Of a stretch of DNA of 64,000 bases, positions 47,950 to 61,181 are shown one piece after another. Under the pieces are notes generated by a model that saw only the letters and a list, made by a program, of their open reading frames with translations, did not search any database and was not told the DNA's origin. The position numbers and the translations under genes are program-made. Numbering within the stretch: position 1 is the first letter of the stretch; the number at the start of each line of letters is the position of its first letter. Source of the stretch: Hibiscus mutabilis (lineage: Eukaryota > Streptophyta > Magnoliopsida > Malvales > Malvaceae); assembly GCA_019671005.1 (NCBI GenBank), contig CM033714.1, positions 85,985,909 to 86,049,908 of the forward strand, given 5' to 3'.

Positions 47950-50043
47950 TTAATGATTAGGCTCCATAAGATCAGCAAGAGTTATCTTCCCGCAGTTTCC
48001 AGCATCCAGCCTATCAAACTTCTCGCTGATCTGCATAATATCTTTGTCTGAGACCTTTCCATCTCCTTCAGCTTGTATATCACAAACTCGGATTTGCTGC
48101 ACTCAAAAATCAACATTAATACCCAACGACAAATCAAGTAAACTACACATTAGTTCAACAGAAACTAACAACGTCGAGAACAAAAATGGAATTTGAGAAA
48201 ATAGGAAATTTAGATATAAGACAAAGATGCAAACAAATTACCACAAACATTTTAAGAAAGAGAATGTTTGAGGGTGATGCAAAACCTTAAGGACTTCAAT
48301 CATCATTGCATAAGAGGGAAACACCTTAACATATTATAGACATAAGACGGAAAGCAACATGTTCAAATTTCAATGCATCCGCATAAGAGGGAAGATTATT
48401 ATCATAACTCAATTTGAGAAGACCATACACTTGATCAAGCAGACAGAGCAAATTACACAGAGCACGTGATTTGACAAGCATGTATAAAGCAATTCCAACA
48501 AATAGGGCCTTGAAAGAAAAATCTAATTCCAATTTCGAGAAGTTATGCATTAGAAGTTCTTCGGACTGAGAACCTATTAGTTGAAAATTTAAGCAATTGC
48601 ATGTTAATGATTCCGAATATCAATTGTTCAAGCTTTCATTAAATACATATTCCCCATAAGCTTTAAATTGAAACGAAGCTAAAATCAGCGTTCCAACATG
48701 ATAAAATGTCAAATAATGAACTAAAGACTACAGCAGTTACAGAGGAAAGGAGGAAACTACAGTAAGTTTCGGAATTAGAATATTAACCTTTAAGGTATTA
48801 TTGCATCAACAAATAAAACTTAAAGCATACAACTACTACAAACTTAACAAGATGAATATGCATAATTCAAGTACTAACCAAATTTCATAAACAACATACC
48901 TCACAAAGCCATTATTGTCAATATCAGCAGCAAGGAACTCCGAGATAGTCATGTCCTTTCCAAGCACCCACTTCACCATTCTCCTATGCCTCTTATCCAC
49001 TCTAGCCTCGGCCAAATACAGAAATGCTCGGGCAACAGCCAGAGTCGAAACAAGCAACCAAATAGCAGCGAAAATCCTACCAGGCATCGTCTTGAACGCA
49101 CGATCACCGTATCCGACAGTAGTGACCGACATAACAGAAAGGTAAAATGCATCCAACCACCCAAGATTCTCAATAAAATGCATAACACCGACACCAATTC
49201 CGATACAAAGAACCACAACTCCTAATGCCAATCCAACCTTCATCCTTATCCTCATTCTCTCCTTTTTCACATCAATTATATAAGATCTCGCGGAATCCTT
49301 CTTTTGACCCTCATGTTCAACGGTTCTCAACAAATAGTTCTCTTGCAAATCAAGCACATAACTGACCATCCCACTAAGCAATATATCAATAAAACCAAAT
49401 CCAACCAACACGAATAATATCGAAAACAACGTAGTAGCAACACTATTAGGGATTATATCACCATACCCAATTGTGCACATTGTGACAATACAAAAGTACA
49501 AAGCATCAACAACCGGGTGAGTTTCACTACCCAGAAAATTATGACGATTAAACCAATAGATAACAACACCCAAAGACAAATACAAGACTAAAAGCACAAA
49601 AGCTTGTCTTACAATGGATTGGGAATCCAATTGAGGCTTGGGAATTGAAGGGCGAATATCATTCAAAACCGCCATGGCAGGTGCCGTTTTGGACCTGTGA
49701 AGATTGGATTTTTCCCATCTGAAATCTGGGTCTATTAACCATGAAGCTGTAGAGGGTGAGTTCAGTTGGTTTTGTTGCAAAAGGGGGTCCTGGAGATTCA
49801 CAACGGTGTCTTGAGAAGAAGAAGAAGGTCTCGGTGAAGTTAAGGCATCGAAGAGAGGAGATGAATCGAATGGGGATTGGGTAGAGGAAGGAGATGGGCC
49901 AAAGATTAGTCTGTCTTTGAACTCAGATGGTGTTAAAGGGATTGGGAGAGAGACTTCATCGTTTTCAGGGAGAGTGCAAACAGGTGACGGTGGCGTTGGT
50001 TTCTTCCGGGGACTTGCGTACGGAAGTAAAGGATCTTTTCCAT
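47950..50043 (-). CDS. TPK: two-pore potassium channel (TPK/KCO family), two apparent 1-base losses
   Basis: K+ channel with two pore loops and four membrane helices, expected in the vacuolar or another inner membrane. Exon 1 is 48900-50043 and exon 2 is 47950-48096; the 803-base intron starts GTATGTTG and ends TGCAG. Pore filters are TIGYGD (about 49460) and TVGYGD (about 49115). RSKTAP (about 49700) fits a mode-1 14-3-3 site, as in TPK1. EF-hand 1 spans the splice (DIDNNGFV, then SKSE); EF-hand 2 reads DAGNCGKITLAD. Two lesions appear. The ATG at 50041-50043 is followed by GAAAAGATCC, one A short of the frame that reads DPLLPYASPRKK. In exon 2 ATGGAAAGG (48055-48063 region) is one G short of the frame for GKVSDKDIM. 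Both fall in homopolymers. Later in-frame starts exist (M of MAVLNDI). About 430 residues if both are errors. Closest to TPK3/TPK5 by N-terminus style. Confidence 0.85.
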
Positions 50044-51189
50044 ATGGAGAATCGTCTGGGAAAAGGGGGAAGGGAAAGATTCAGATTTTAATTCTGGGAA
50101 TTTCGGGAAGAAATCTGGAGTGCAGAGAAGTAAAAAGAACCAACAGGAAAAACAACAAGATCAGTGTTTCATAGAGTTCATCCGTTCCGTTTTAAGCAAA
50201 TAGAGGGACTGCGCGTGTGACTGTGCTTTGTGGGTAGAACATGAATCATATGACATTCAGCTGTCACAAAAAAAATCAACTAAATACTAAGAAGTCAGGA
50301 TAAATTTGGAGAACAATTTAAATGAAATGAAAGTTAATATTTAGAAAGTATAAAATGTTGGAGAATATTTGAGAATATTTATTCTTTACAGTACACAGGG
50401 ACAATGTTACCTGTAGGTGATATTTTTATATTTTTTAATATATTTTTTAAAAAACGCCATTTTTAGGTAGGGTTGTCCATTATATACAGTAAAAAATAGC
50501 CTATATTTTTAAATATTCTCTAACACGTCTTATATTTCATATATTAACTTTTATTTGGCTTAAAAATTCAACATAAAGTCAGCTAATAAAAAATTAAATT
50601 TAAAGTCAAATTAAATCAAATTTATTCTATAATACATTATAAAAATTCATTATAAGGAAGACTTTGAGTGAAGCCACAAGGGGCTGACCTAGCCCTTGTG
50701 GTCCACCCTATAGTTGTTGTTTTTTTAATTTGACCTACAGAAATTTAAGTTATAGTTAATTTTATTTGTTCTAATATCATAAAATGATTCTATTCTTAGT
50801 GGTAAAATGTGCATTGTGCAAGTGTAAGTAAATTTATTTTACTTGAAGTTCGTAAATCAAATTATATTGGTGATATATTTTAGTTTCTTATTTTTTATTT
50901 CTTGTCCCATTAATTTTTAATTTATAGTTTTGCTTTTCAAGACGACTCTTTCAATTCAATTGCTCCATTCACAAAAGTCAAAATTTAAACTTTTAATATT
51001 GCTTGAAGGATCTAATACCTTATCTACTAGACCAACTAGTCATTGATTATATATAATCTTCTTAAATATGTACTTAACTTTTACTTATAAAATATTAATT
51101 ATTTTATTCGAAGAACATTGAAATTGTTATTAATTAATTCAAAAGGTATGATACTAAAATAGAGTCAATTGTACCACACGTTATCAAAT
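50044..51189. other. 5' flank of the channel gene and AT-rich spacer
   Basis: The first 130 bases probably hold the 5' UTR. The remainder is AT-rich with no gene or clear repeat. Confidence 0.4.
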
Positions 51190-51660
51190 TATGAGATTTT
51201 TTATATTGACCTTTAAATTTTTAGATGTTTTTCTTTTATCTTTAAAATATGGCTCTCATTCTAAATTATTCCTTAAAATTTTAAATATTCTAATTTCATC
51301 TTAAAATATAACACTTATTCTAAATTGGTCCCCAAAATTTTGAACATTTCAATTTCATACTTAAATTATCGTTTATATCGCGTAATGCTATTAAATAATG
51401 CACATCAATGTTTACAAAACAATTATCATTTTTATTAACATGATATTTGATTAGTATATATTGATAATTTGAGGTTAAAATTATAATGTTCAAAAGTTTG
51501 AGGGACCAATCTAAAATAACAGTTATATGAAATTGAAATATTCAAAAGGTTTATGACAATTTAGAATGGGAATCTTAGTTTTAAGATGAAATTAAAACAT
51601 TTAAAAATTTAAGAATCTATTTAGAATTTAGAATGAAAGTTATAAATTAAGAAATTGTGT
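51190..51660. repeat. foldback element with about 200-bp arms
   Basis: The left arm (about 51195-51390) and the reverse complement of the right arm (about 51455-51655) share CATTCTAAATT, AATTTCATxTTAAAA, AAATTGGTCCCxxAAA, TTTTGAACATT and AAATTATC in the same order. A short AT-rich loop lies near 51400-51450. No terminal target duplication was identified. Confidence 0.6.
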
Positions 51661-53130
51661 GCAATTAAACATTATCGTATTTACTTCTTTAAAGAAAAAT
51701 AAATAATTGTGATCATTGATTTTTTTTTAACAAAAACTCAACTTCATTCTAACAAAAAAAATTATAAGAACAAAAAGAGTGATTCTAAACGAACTAGAAA
51801 TATAGAAAAACAATAGAATAGAAAACATGAATACAATAAAGCAAAAAAAAACATGAACAGAAATAACAAACAGGAAGATTTATCGAGTCATTAAATTCGA
51901 CGAGAGAAACAGATACAAACAAAGTTAACAAATCAATCTTCAACTACATGACATTTCTGAGATCCTAAAAGGGTAAAAATATTTGTAAGAGTGCAGCGAG
52001 AGAATTTAATAGAGACCATCGCATTAAGAACACAAAATCACCGATGACTGAAGAACTATAAAGAAGAGGAGGAAATCGAAGAGCCTATCATCTATCTTCC
52101 GCGATAAAAAACGAGAGTCAAAATCATCATCAATCTTCCATCGAAAAAAATCATTGAAAGAAAAAGAATTACAATAAAATACTCACAAAAAATACAGAAA
52201 AATTAAGAAAGGAAAAAAAAAAAGAAAAGAGAGAAAATAAACTTTTTCATGCCCGTGATCTAAACTTTTTCCACACAAAAAGAAGATTTAAATAGGATCA
52301 TGATAATCAAAGAAGAAGGTTTCACAACAAATTAGTTAATGATGAATCAAAACACCATTAAATCAAAGAGATAAAAAAGTAAAAGAAAAAAAAGGCACAA
52401 ACATATATCAAAAGAGAAAAAAAGAGATAGTTTTCTCTTGAAAACAAATCACCAAAAAATAAAGCCAAAGAAATTTTATGTTTTTGGACAAAAATAAGAG
52501 GAAAAAAAAGACAGAAGCGAAAAACCATTTTTTTATATAAACATTTTTAATTATGATCAAGAATATCGACGATAAATATTTTGACTTAAATAAAAAAATT
52601 ATAATTAATAATGAAAACTCAATAGAAGATGAAAAAAAAGTATATGTTGTTAAATTTTGTCTAGTAATGATCTATATTTTCATAAATTTAAATATTAAAT
52701 TAATTAAATATTATTGTTTGAAATTTAAATATAAATATTTTATATTTATTGTCATAAATCATAATATTTAACTCGAACACCGTTCCTGATCAGAAGTGTC
52801 ATGCAAAAGGACATTCTTCAAATGGATTACGCATACAATATGAAGAAAGTGTCCGTAGTCTCCTTTAGATTGGATTTGGAAAGCACGCGCTGTTGATGAA
52901 ACGCATGTAAAACGCCAACTGCCATGCGAAGCTGCTCCACTCCCCCATTTATTCTAACAACTCATTAATTACACACAATGAATTTTCTTAATTAAGCTGC
53001 AATTATTAATGCTGACACTCATTATATATTTCATATCTATGTATTTTTATAACGTACTATATTTATGTTATGAGTTATATTTTGATATACAAGCTATGTA
53101 AAAAATTTATATAAGTTTTTTATGAGATTT
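51661..53130. other. A-rich intergenic DNA
   Basis: About 51720-52530 is strongly A-rich on the plus strand (many AAAAGAAA runs) with no motif. A frame at 52553-52768 has extreme Asn/Lys/Ile composition and is not convincing. Confidence 0.4.
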
Positions 53131-53240
53131 AAAACCTAAATCTCAAACCCTAACACTCTAAAACCTAAACCTTAAACTCTAAACTCTAAGCATAAACCTT
53201 AAATTCTACACCATAACCTTAAATTCTAAATTATAACCAC
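53131..53240. repeat. degenerate telomere-like (CCCTAAA) tract
   Basis: CCTAAATCTC, AACCCTAACACTC, AACCTAAACCTTAAAC and CTAAACTCTAAGC follow one another. It is the same type as 24898-25012 but on the other strand. Confidence 0.4.
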
Positions 53241-53959
53241 AAACTTTAAATTTTACTTGTCCATTATAATATGATGAAAAAATATCTCATAAAATAATAT
53301 ATTATAAAATTTATTTTAAATAAATGACTTTGTATACAAATCTTTCGTTAATCTTATGTTTGATTTATGGAAACTTAATTCAAGTTTTTTACTTAATGAC
53401 TTACTTTATAAAAAAGATTTCTTTTATACATTCAAAGTGTTTATTTTACACAATCTGTTTTTTAAGTTAAAATTTAAAATTTTAAGTTCTAAATATTAAA
53501 TTTTAAATTTTGAAATCTAAATCACTTCCCCTAAATAAAACCATCAAATCCTACAAAAATTTATTTACCATTTTTAAAATTTGTTTCTCCTTTATAAACT
53601 TATCTACTTGTAAACAAAAATCATTGTGTTATTGTTTGTACATTACTGGGGACAAGGGCAGCATCCCAGTGATGAAAGATTGTCAACCTTAATATGCTGC
53701 TTAAGTATTTATTTATGTTTAAATAAGAAAGTAATTATTATTTAAAAACTTGGAATATTGCAACAATCAATATTCATTCATCAATGCAAGTTAAAGAAAA
53801 CGTTTGGCGTCTAACATTTATGTGTTCAAAATGTCCATGTCCATGATCATTGAGTTCTCTTATTATGATGGTTTAAAATAATAAAGGAAATCATTCTCTT
53901 TCATCTCAAAACATTTAATGAAACGTATGTTTCTGAATTTAACTTCATGTATAGTTGCT
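53241..53959. other. AT-rich spacer
   Basis: No gene or clear repeat is seen. The frame at 53510-53689 has no recognisable motif. Confidence 0.35.
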
Positions 53960-54910
53960 TTTTAAAAAAAAATATTCACTTAATTTCCAAATATAATTTT
54001 AGATATCTAGTTGGTACTTAACTCTAATCTTAGGTATCTAATTGATCTCTAAATATTTTTAGGCTCATTCGACCAAACTTAACTTTAAGTACCTAATTGA
54101 TATTTCAACTTGAAACTTGATACAAACATTAATTCAAAAACTTAACTTTCTAACCTATAACAAATCAATGAATACCGTGTGTCTTTAAAAATAGACCTCT
54201 AACCTTCAATCCAACTATCCAAGTAACAAGTACTTATTTGGTATCTAAACTTTCTAGACTTACACGGTATTTTTAACTTTTTCTGACCTACTTAGTACCT
54301 AAACTTAGAAGTCACCATATACATTAATCTAGAAATTTTAAATCCATTCAAAATTCACTAATATGTCACCTCCACCTATTCATTGATGGCTTGTGTCTTA
54401 AAAAATGTGCATCTCTTCACACTTTTCTGATACAATAAAATGATAATAAATATTTTAATATAAATATTAAAATTCGAACTCATACGAAATAAAAAAACAG
54501 ATAGTATTATTCTCAGCCAATTGAGTATTTCTTTTCAAATCTAGTTTTATTTACTATGAAAATCAAAAAAATTATTGACAAGTGGCATTAAGTAGGTGAC
54601 ATGTCAGTAAAGTTTAATGAAATCACGTATATTACAGGTTTCAAGTTCGTATACCAAGTACGTAAAAAATGTTCAAATATTTGGCAAGTTAAGGGTTCAT
54701 TGTTAAAGACACGACATCTATTGATTGATAAGAGACTACACATCAATCAAATTTAAATAGTTTTAATTTTTTTTAATTAATATGTGATTATTTCTGAGTT
54801 TAAGTACCAACTAAGTACCTAAGGTCAATTTTACGGGAATTAAAAAAAAAAAACTCAGGTATCAATTAGATACCCAAGATCAAGTTTAAGAGTAAATATG
54901 TGGAAGTTGT
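53960..54910. repeat. foldback region of GGTACxTAA minisatellite units
   Basis: Units such as AGTTGGTACTTAACTC and AGGTATCTAATTGAT on the left face GAGTTTAAGTACCAACT and ATCAATTAGATACC on the right. ATATGTCACCTCCACC (about 54362) faces AGTAGGTGACATGT (about 54592). The centre lies near 54480. Confidence 0.5.
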
Positions 54911-55591
54911 TGATGCTTCTCCATTTATTATTGTTCACCATCATTTACCATATTTTCTCCTATTAGTTTTCCCCAGCATATTACCTTTTGATTTCTTCTC
55001 CCATCATTTACAAAACACCACTTTTTTCAAAACATGTAATCAAAATAAGACAGACCAAAAACAAAAGAGACCTTAGGTATAGTTTACCCCTATATAAATG
55101 TATAAAAAAAATTAAAGCTGTAGCAGTGCAACCCTGTCCGGTCATCAGCTTCCACATCAGTTTTTTAAAATGTATTAATTCAATTTTTCAGATTAATTTG
55201 GGAAGGGTAATATTGGGTCTCGTTATTCAACCCAATTTCTAAATACTTAATAGGCAGAATACCAAAGCTAGTGAGCAGTTTCATCATCCATAATGCAACA
55301 CATGATATTCATGCATGAGTTCAACAATGCAACAATTGGACCCAACAGGGATAGAAGTCGATAGGTAATGCTTCAAATATCCAACACAAACATATGGATC
55401 TCATTTGGAGGCAATGTGCAAGAGTTCGATATAATGCATGGAAGAAGAAAAAAAGAAAAAGAAATAAGTCCTCAACATTTGGAGGCAAATTGCAGTTTTG
55501 CAGATGGTTAACATAGTTGTTTCCAACTTGTAAGTTTCAACAAAGCAAAAACATATTCTTAGGAGCATATAGTTTAACATTCCATGGATAC
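54911..55591. other. 3' flank of the dehydratase gene
   Basis: No gene seen. The 3' UTR of the neighbouring minus-strand gene probably lies in the last part. Confidence 0.35.
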
Positions 55592-58060
55592 CTATGAAGG
55601 GGTAACTTTCTTTCTGAGGAGATGGTGCAGGTCGAGTGCATTGATCTTGGCGGCAAGTATGAAGTCGTTTTCCGTAAGTCCACCTATTCAGAATGAATAT
55701 TCACATTTGAACATTACAAGTTAGTGAAGAAATATAAGCCTTAGCTCCAGCACACTTGTTAAAAATTGTCCATCTCTATCTGTAACTCATTTTTACAGTA
55801 AATAGTAAGTAGTAAAAAATTCGATCAAACTCAACGGCATGCTCGCAAATTATTCAAAAAACAGAGAACTTTTGCTTCTCATCAGGCACGAACAGGTAAA
55901 AGCCGGGTGTTTAATGAACAAAGAAAAAATAAATAGAAACCATCCTTGTCAAATGCACAAGTACAGGAAAAAAGAATAAAATATATGAGGCAGAAAGGAA
56001 GAACATAAATTTAGTCTTTTCAAGAGCAAGATAATGGTTACCAACAGCATGAGTCCATATTTCAACTGTTACATTGTTCCATCCGACCAGATGCAGATCT
56101 GGATGATGGCCTGCACTAACAACAATACATTCACAGTCTCATTCATCCGTGCAATGACTAAATTCTCCAAGCAAGTCAATTACACAGTCATTTCTTTCGT
56201 TAGAGGTATATATTGAGTAAAGATCATTGCACAATGTACCTTCAGCTTCAGCAATATCAGATATGAGCTGAAACATCGCCAGTCCTTTGGTAAAACTCTT
56301 TACTTTCCAAGATCTTTTTAGCTTCAATGTACCCCCTTCATTTACCAAATTCCAGCCATCCACCTGGTCAGAACTTAAACAGTAAACGTTCCAGTCTATA
56401 TAATGATCAAAACTAATAGGTATTTAGAAAGCATACCTTTGGAATTAGTTTACTTGCACTTTCTTCAGTCATGGGCCGTAGATCCTTTGTGTTGCATGGC
56501 ACACACTTCTTAGTCAACAAATCTAGCAAAACCATTCAACCACATGAGGCAACAAGAACTATTCATTATGATTAAATCTTTTTTTTTTCATAAAACGTCA
56601 GATACTAGTGACAGCCAATAGCAGTACTACTGTAGTACAGAGAAAATTCCAAACCAAAAAGTGAGGAAAAGAGTAACCATGCATCACAGCATATGATACA
56701 GGTTTAATCCCCCCAAAAAATAATGATAGCCCGAAAAATTAAGGATGGTTTCAAAAAAAAGTCATTTACTAAGGAAATTGACCAACTTAATCCCATTTCA
56801 CAGCCTTTATTCAGTCTAAGTTCCGCTAATGAAGTTCAATCCTACATTTTAAACTCTGCATAGTCAAAACAAGGTGGAAGATCATATGACTGAGGCAAGA
56901 GAAATGGATCCCCAAAAAAAGAATGCAGCATCGAATAATAAAGAAAGAAAAGTAGAGAGTCTCATGATGCCAAAGAAAATGAGTTTAATTTCTACAATAA
57001 GAAAAGAACATGAAAGAATACAAAACATATTTTTCAAAGAAGTCACAATGAGAAATAAACTTAACCATTGAACTAATTGTGCATCATTTTCTCTCAACTT
57101 CCCACGTAAGAGTATTTAAAAAGCAGTCTATTCTAAACCTCTTTAACCACCATTCCAAAAATAAAAAGCTAAAAACCCATTCTCAAGAATATAATAAACA
57201 AAATATTGCATTCAATTGGTCTCTTCCAGAAAAAATGGTCAAAAGGGAAGGTCTTAAATCTTTGCCAAAGTGGTATATTGCCAATGACAGACAACAAACA
57301 AAGAACACCATCTGATTCCAAAAGAAACTGATCAACAGTAACGTGGCTTTGCTCATACTATCAACATTATACGACAATGGTCTATGGTCGTCGGTCACCA
57401 CGCACCTTTATCAGTGCCAGTGCAAAACGTTCTAAATCCATAAACAGAGATCCTATCTGATGAAATTCCAATACGGTCATGAATAATCTCAGTCACTTGA
57501 GTAGCGGAACTGCAAATAAGTAGAAAATACATCTTCATACAATAATATTCTCTAACAAAGTAAGAAAGCAATTACTTCAACAATACTATATTCATTACTA
57601 TTATTCCAATATCACCCAAATCAAAAGAAACTAACATCTAAACTAGTCCTAGATCATATGATAGTAGTAGTTTCAATTTTATTAAGATACCCCTCATAAT
57701 CAACTCGATTTAGAATTAACACTTAGCCGAAACTCTAGAATAAGATTTAATTGCAACGAAATACGTTTCTACGAACCATAAACAAGGGAAAACCTAAACG
57801 TAATTAGCTTAGAAGCAGCAATAAATATTCAATTTCTAACTAAAACGACTTAAAATTTCAGGGGAAATTACCGTCCATGAGAGCCGGAAAGGAATTGAAG
57901 CGAGCAAAGAGGAAGCTGAAAATAAAAATAAAAATAAAAATTAAAGCAGAAAATTAGAAGGAAAACGAGAGAGGAAGAGAGTTTGGAATGTATGAGTAAG
58001 TACCTGTGGATGAGATTTAGAGAGCGAGAGGGATGGAGTTCGTAGCATTCGTGCGATCAT
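55592..58060 (-). CDS. PCD: pterin-4a-carbinolamine dehydratase, organelle-targeted, intact
   Basis: Dehydrates 4a-hydroxy-tetrahydropterin to the quinonoid dihydropterin, recycling the pterin cofactor. Seven exons fit GT-AG and phase exactly: 58004-58060, 57872-57915, 57406-57509, 56437-56522, 56240-56363, 56042-56110, 55592-55683. They give 576 bases, 191 residues and no internal stop. The PCD motif is EAEGHHPDLHLVGW (136-149), W157, H159 and D168; the two adjacent His (140-141) and H159 form the known active site. KKCVPC (73-78) before the domain is usual in plant forms. The Arg- and Ser-rich start (MIARMLRTPSLSLSKS) looks like a mitochondrial or plastid presequence. The first ATG is used; a second in-frame ATG is at residue 5. 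The shared minus orientation with its neighbours implies no operon. Confidence 0.93.
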
Positions 58061-61000
58061 TTCTCAATCTTGACGGTGTTTCGGTTTCAATTTTAACCCC
58101 CCCAAAAAAAGGAAATCAAATAAACCCAAAAAAATGTTTTCGAAATTATTGTTTGGTCCCTATTTAATAAGGGTTTATGTTAAAAAAAAGAATATTGTGC
58201 TTTTTTTATTTCATTCAGGGTTATTCATTTGGTTCACTTTAGTAAATATCATTAAAAAAGTTTATATATGTAAATTTTGTTTATAGTTATATGTTAAATT
58301 TATTGAACTAAACAAAAATTAAGATTGAATTGATATATAAGTAACAATGCATAATAATGTTAATTTGTTTATCTATCACATCATTAATTTCGTTAATAGT
58401 TAATAAATAATTACTTAATTAAAATTCTCTTAATAATTTAATGATATAATTATAATTTTTTAGTGATCAAAATAAAATTGATCCCAGAGTTTAGTTATAT
58501 TTCATTATTTATAAAAAAAAATAAAAATGTAAAAAAAAAAAAAGTCATTTCCCCACAACTTTAGTGTAATTAGAAAGTTTGAACTCATAAAATGGATAAG
58601 ATACAAAGTAAAAGTTGAATGTCTAAACTCAAATTCAAATTGAAAAAAAAAACTAAAATTTCCAATGATTTGAAATTGAAATAATTCAAACATAATTAAG
58701 ATCCAATCCAAAATAACATGAGATTCAAAATATCTCGTTAGTATTAAACAAAAACTAACGAGATATTTGCTTTTATTAATTAGTATCTAACAAGAATGTC
58801 ATTTCGTATTTTTTATAAGAGCTTTACCTCCAATCAAACACTTAGAAATCGAATGCAATTTAAAATTTAATACTTGGGGTTCAGGTATTTGCTTTTATTA
58901 ATTAGTTTTATAAGTGTATTATATTATTCACAAAAGCTGTTTATACTCAGACATCAAACTTTGGGGGATTGCTTTTAATAGTCAGTAGTCGATTGAAGGT
59001 CTAACTTTGGGAGATTACTTTTTAATAGTGTATAGCTCACTGCAGACCACTGATTCCTTCCAAGCCTAATCAATTGATGGAAGTATCATGTTTATTCTGT
59101 TATTTTAATTGAATATATTGGTTGCTTTTTTACTAGTTTTTTTTTCTTCTTATATTCATGGAGCCAACCAACAAGCCATCATTCGTGCCTGGAATCAGAT
59201 TTTTCCGGAAACAGAAACAGAAATAGAAATAGAAATCTCATCAACTGGTTTGACATAGAAACAAAGAAATGCAACAAAAAAAATGAAAAGGGTTGCTGCA
59301 TTTTAGACCGATAATACCACATCATTTAAACAAATTGAATAAGTATAGTAACTAAGAATTTACAACAATACAATACCAAAAAAAAAAAACAATACAACAC
59401 CAAACTAAATTTGGTCCCAAATAGTAAGTAATTTAAAACTGTCCAATTTTTTAAAAAGAAAACTAGCAGTTATGTGAAGCTTCTTACAGGGGTTCAAACT
59501 CAAAATGCAGCACTATATCACATCCTACCATATAACATTGAACTATAAATGACAACAATTATCCTTATCACCTAGAAATTACATTCTTCACTAAATTAGT
59601 TCTTATAATCACTTCAAAAATTCAAAGGGGAAAAGTTGATAGGATCAAACAATGTCAGTAGCTATATATCAAGTAAATTAGGAAGAAGAGTAGCTTAGCA
59701 ATCAAAATCTGCGTACCTATTTTTTTTTCCATTAGCATATAATCTAGTAATGTTCATCATAACACCTGTGCACATAAGGCATGCAAAACTGTAAAGATAT
59801 CAAACTCAAAGGGTGTTATTACAAGCAATATCATCTTCGCTCCAATTTTGCTCAAGGCAACAAGATCTTCTTATACTCTAAGCAAAGCTGAAGGAGCCAC
59901 CTAACCTAACCTAACCATGAGGTAGCTCCCACTGTGAAAAATCTTGCACTGTAAAGTCCAAGAGTATCAAATAGTTTCCATCTTCTGATCTTTAAGTCTT
60001 TGTCCAGAAGAGTCTTGCACAAAACCTAATCGGATCTCACATTTATGGTACAACTAAGTGTTTCAAATGAGTAAATTGCCTATATCTATATGGATAACGT
60101 AATCAATAATCTTCTCAAATCTTAAATATAAAGAAATCTTAACATTCGAAAGAAACAACATAGTCTACCCCAAGGCTCTAGGGCTATATTTCCATCCTAC
60201 ATGAAACAGCTCAATCACTTTTTAAATATGTCATCAATTCCAATACAATGCACTTTTGAGATAGTTTGGCAGTTAAGCACAGGAATGAAATCAATGATTT
60301 AAAATCATGAATAAAACAACACAAGCATCGGCAAGTATGCATACGATCAGTAAGAGAATACCTCCCTAATCATAAAAGACTTCTATGTTTGTGTATTCTG
60401 CTATAAAACTAAGTCATTGAATAAAAAATTCAAGCGACTTTATGACTAATAATGTTTGATTTCCAATTCCCTACCGTAATAAATATATTTGTATGCATAA
60501 CCTTTTGTTTCAAACATTTTTTTACTGCCTCGAATGCCTATAGGCTCGCAAGGTTTCTTTTCATATTTAGAGTTCACATATAGGACTGGCAGAAATATAA
60601 AAAAATTCAAGTTATGGATCTTGGAGAAACAATTATCGAATGTTTAAGCTATGATCTTACAAGGTTTCAAGTCTACTATCTTTTTTTAACAAAAACTATG
60701 TACTGATGGCAGTATAAATTATCAGAAAAATACAAGGACTAGTAACACAAAATCCTATAAGCTTCCATTCTAAAGTTTTAATTTCTTATATAAGCATGAC
60801 GGAGCCTAAATAATTTTCATATGGAACGGTGGAAAAGAAAAAATATAAAAACAAGAAAATTACTTAAGCAGCTGAAGAGGATGGCAAGCCGGAATCTGCA
60901 AAACTATATTTCACAAATCTTCCATATACAATGCTTATATCATTGGAACTTTAACTGTACAGTAAACAGACATTTTCTATGACTACCTTTGATTAAAAAG

Positions 61001-61181
61001 AAAAATAAGATAAAGCACTCACAGGGTTCTCTACTAAGGTGGAAAGAAAAGATGATACCTTATTCTGTGGTTAATTTTGAAGAGAATTGAGTTTTTAATT
61101 AGAGGCCAAGTTTCACTTAAAATCAAATACGAGGACAAGGCACTATATGAAAGCTATCAGAAAAAAGAAAACAAGGTGCTT
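58061..61181. other. dehydratase promoter side and 3' region of the phosphatase gene
   Basis: No gene seen. A short AGAAAT repeat lies at about 59213-59240 and CCTAACCTAACCTAACC at about 59904. The 3' UTR of the phosphatase gene starts at 61181 and its end is not clear. Confidence 0.4.

Noticed and set aside
52553..52771. 72-codon frame rich in Ile, Lys and Asn
   Set aside because: Composition follows the AT-rich DNA and no homologous pattern is seen.
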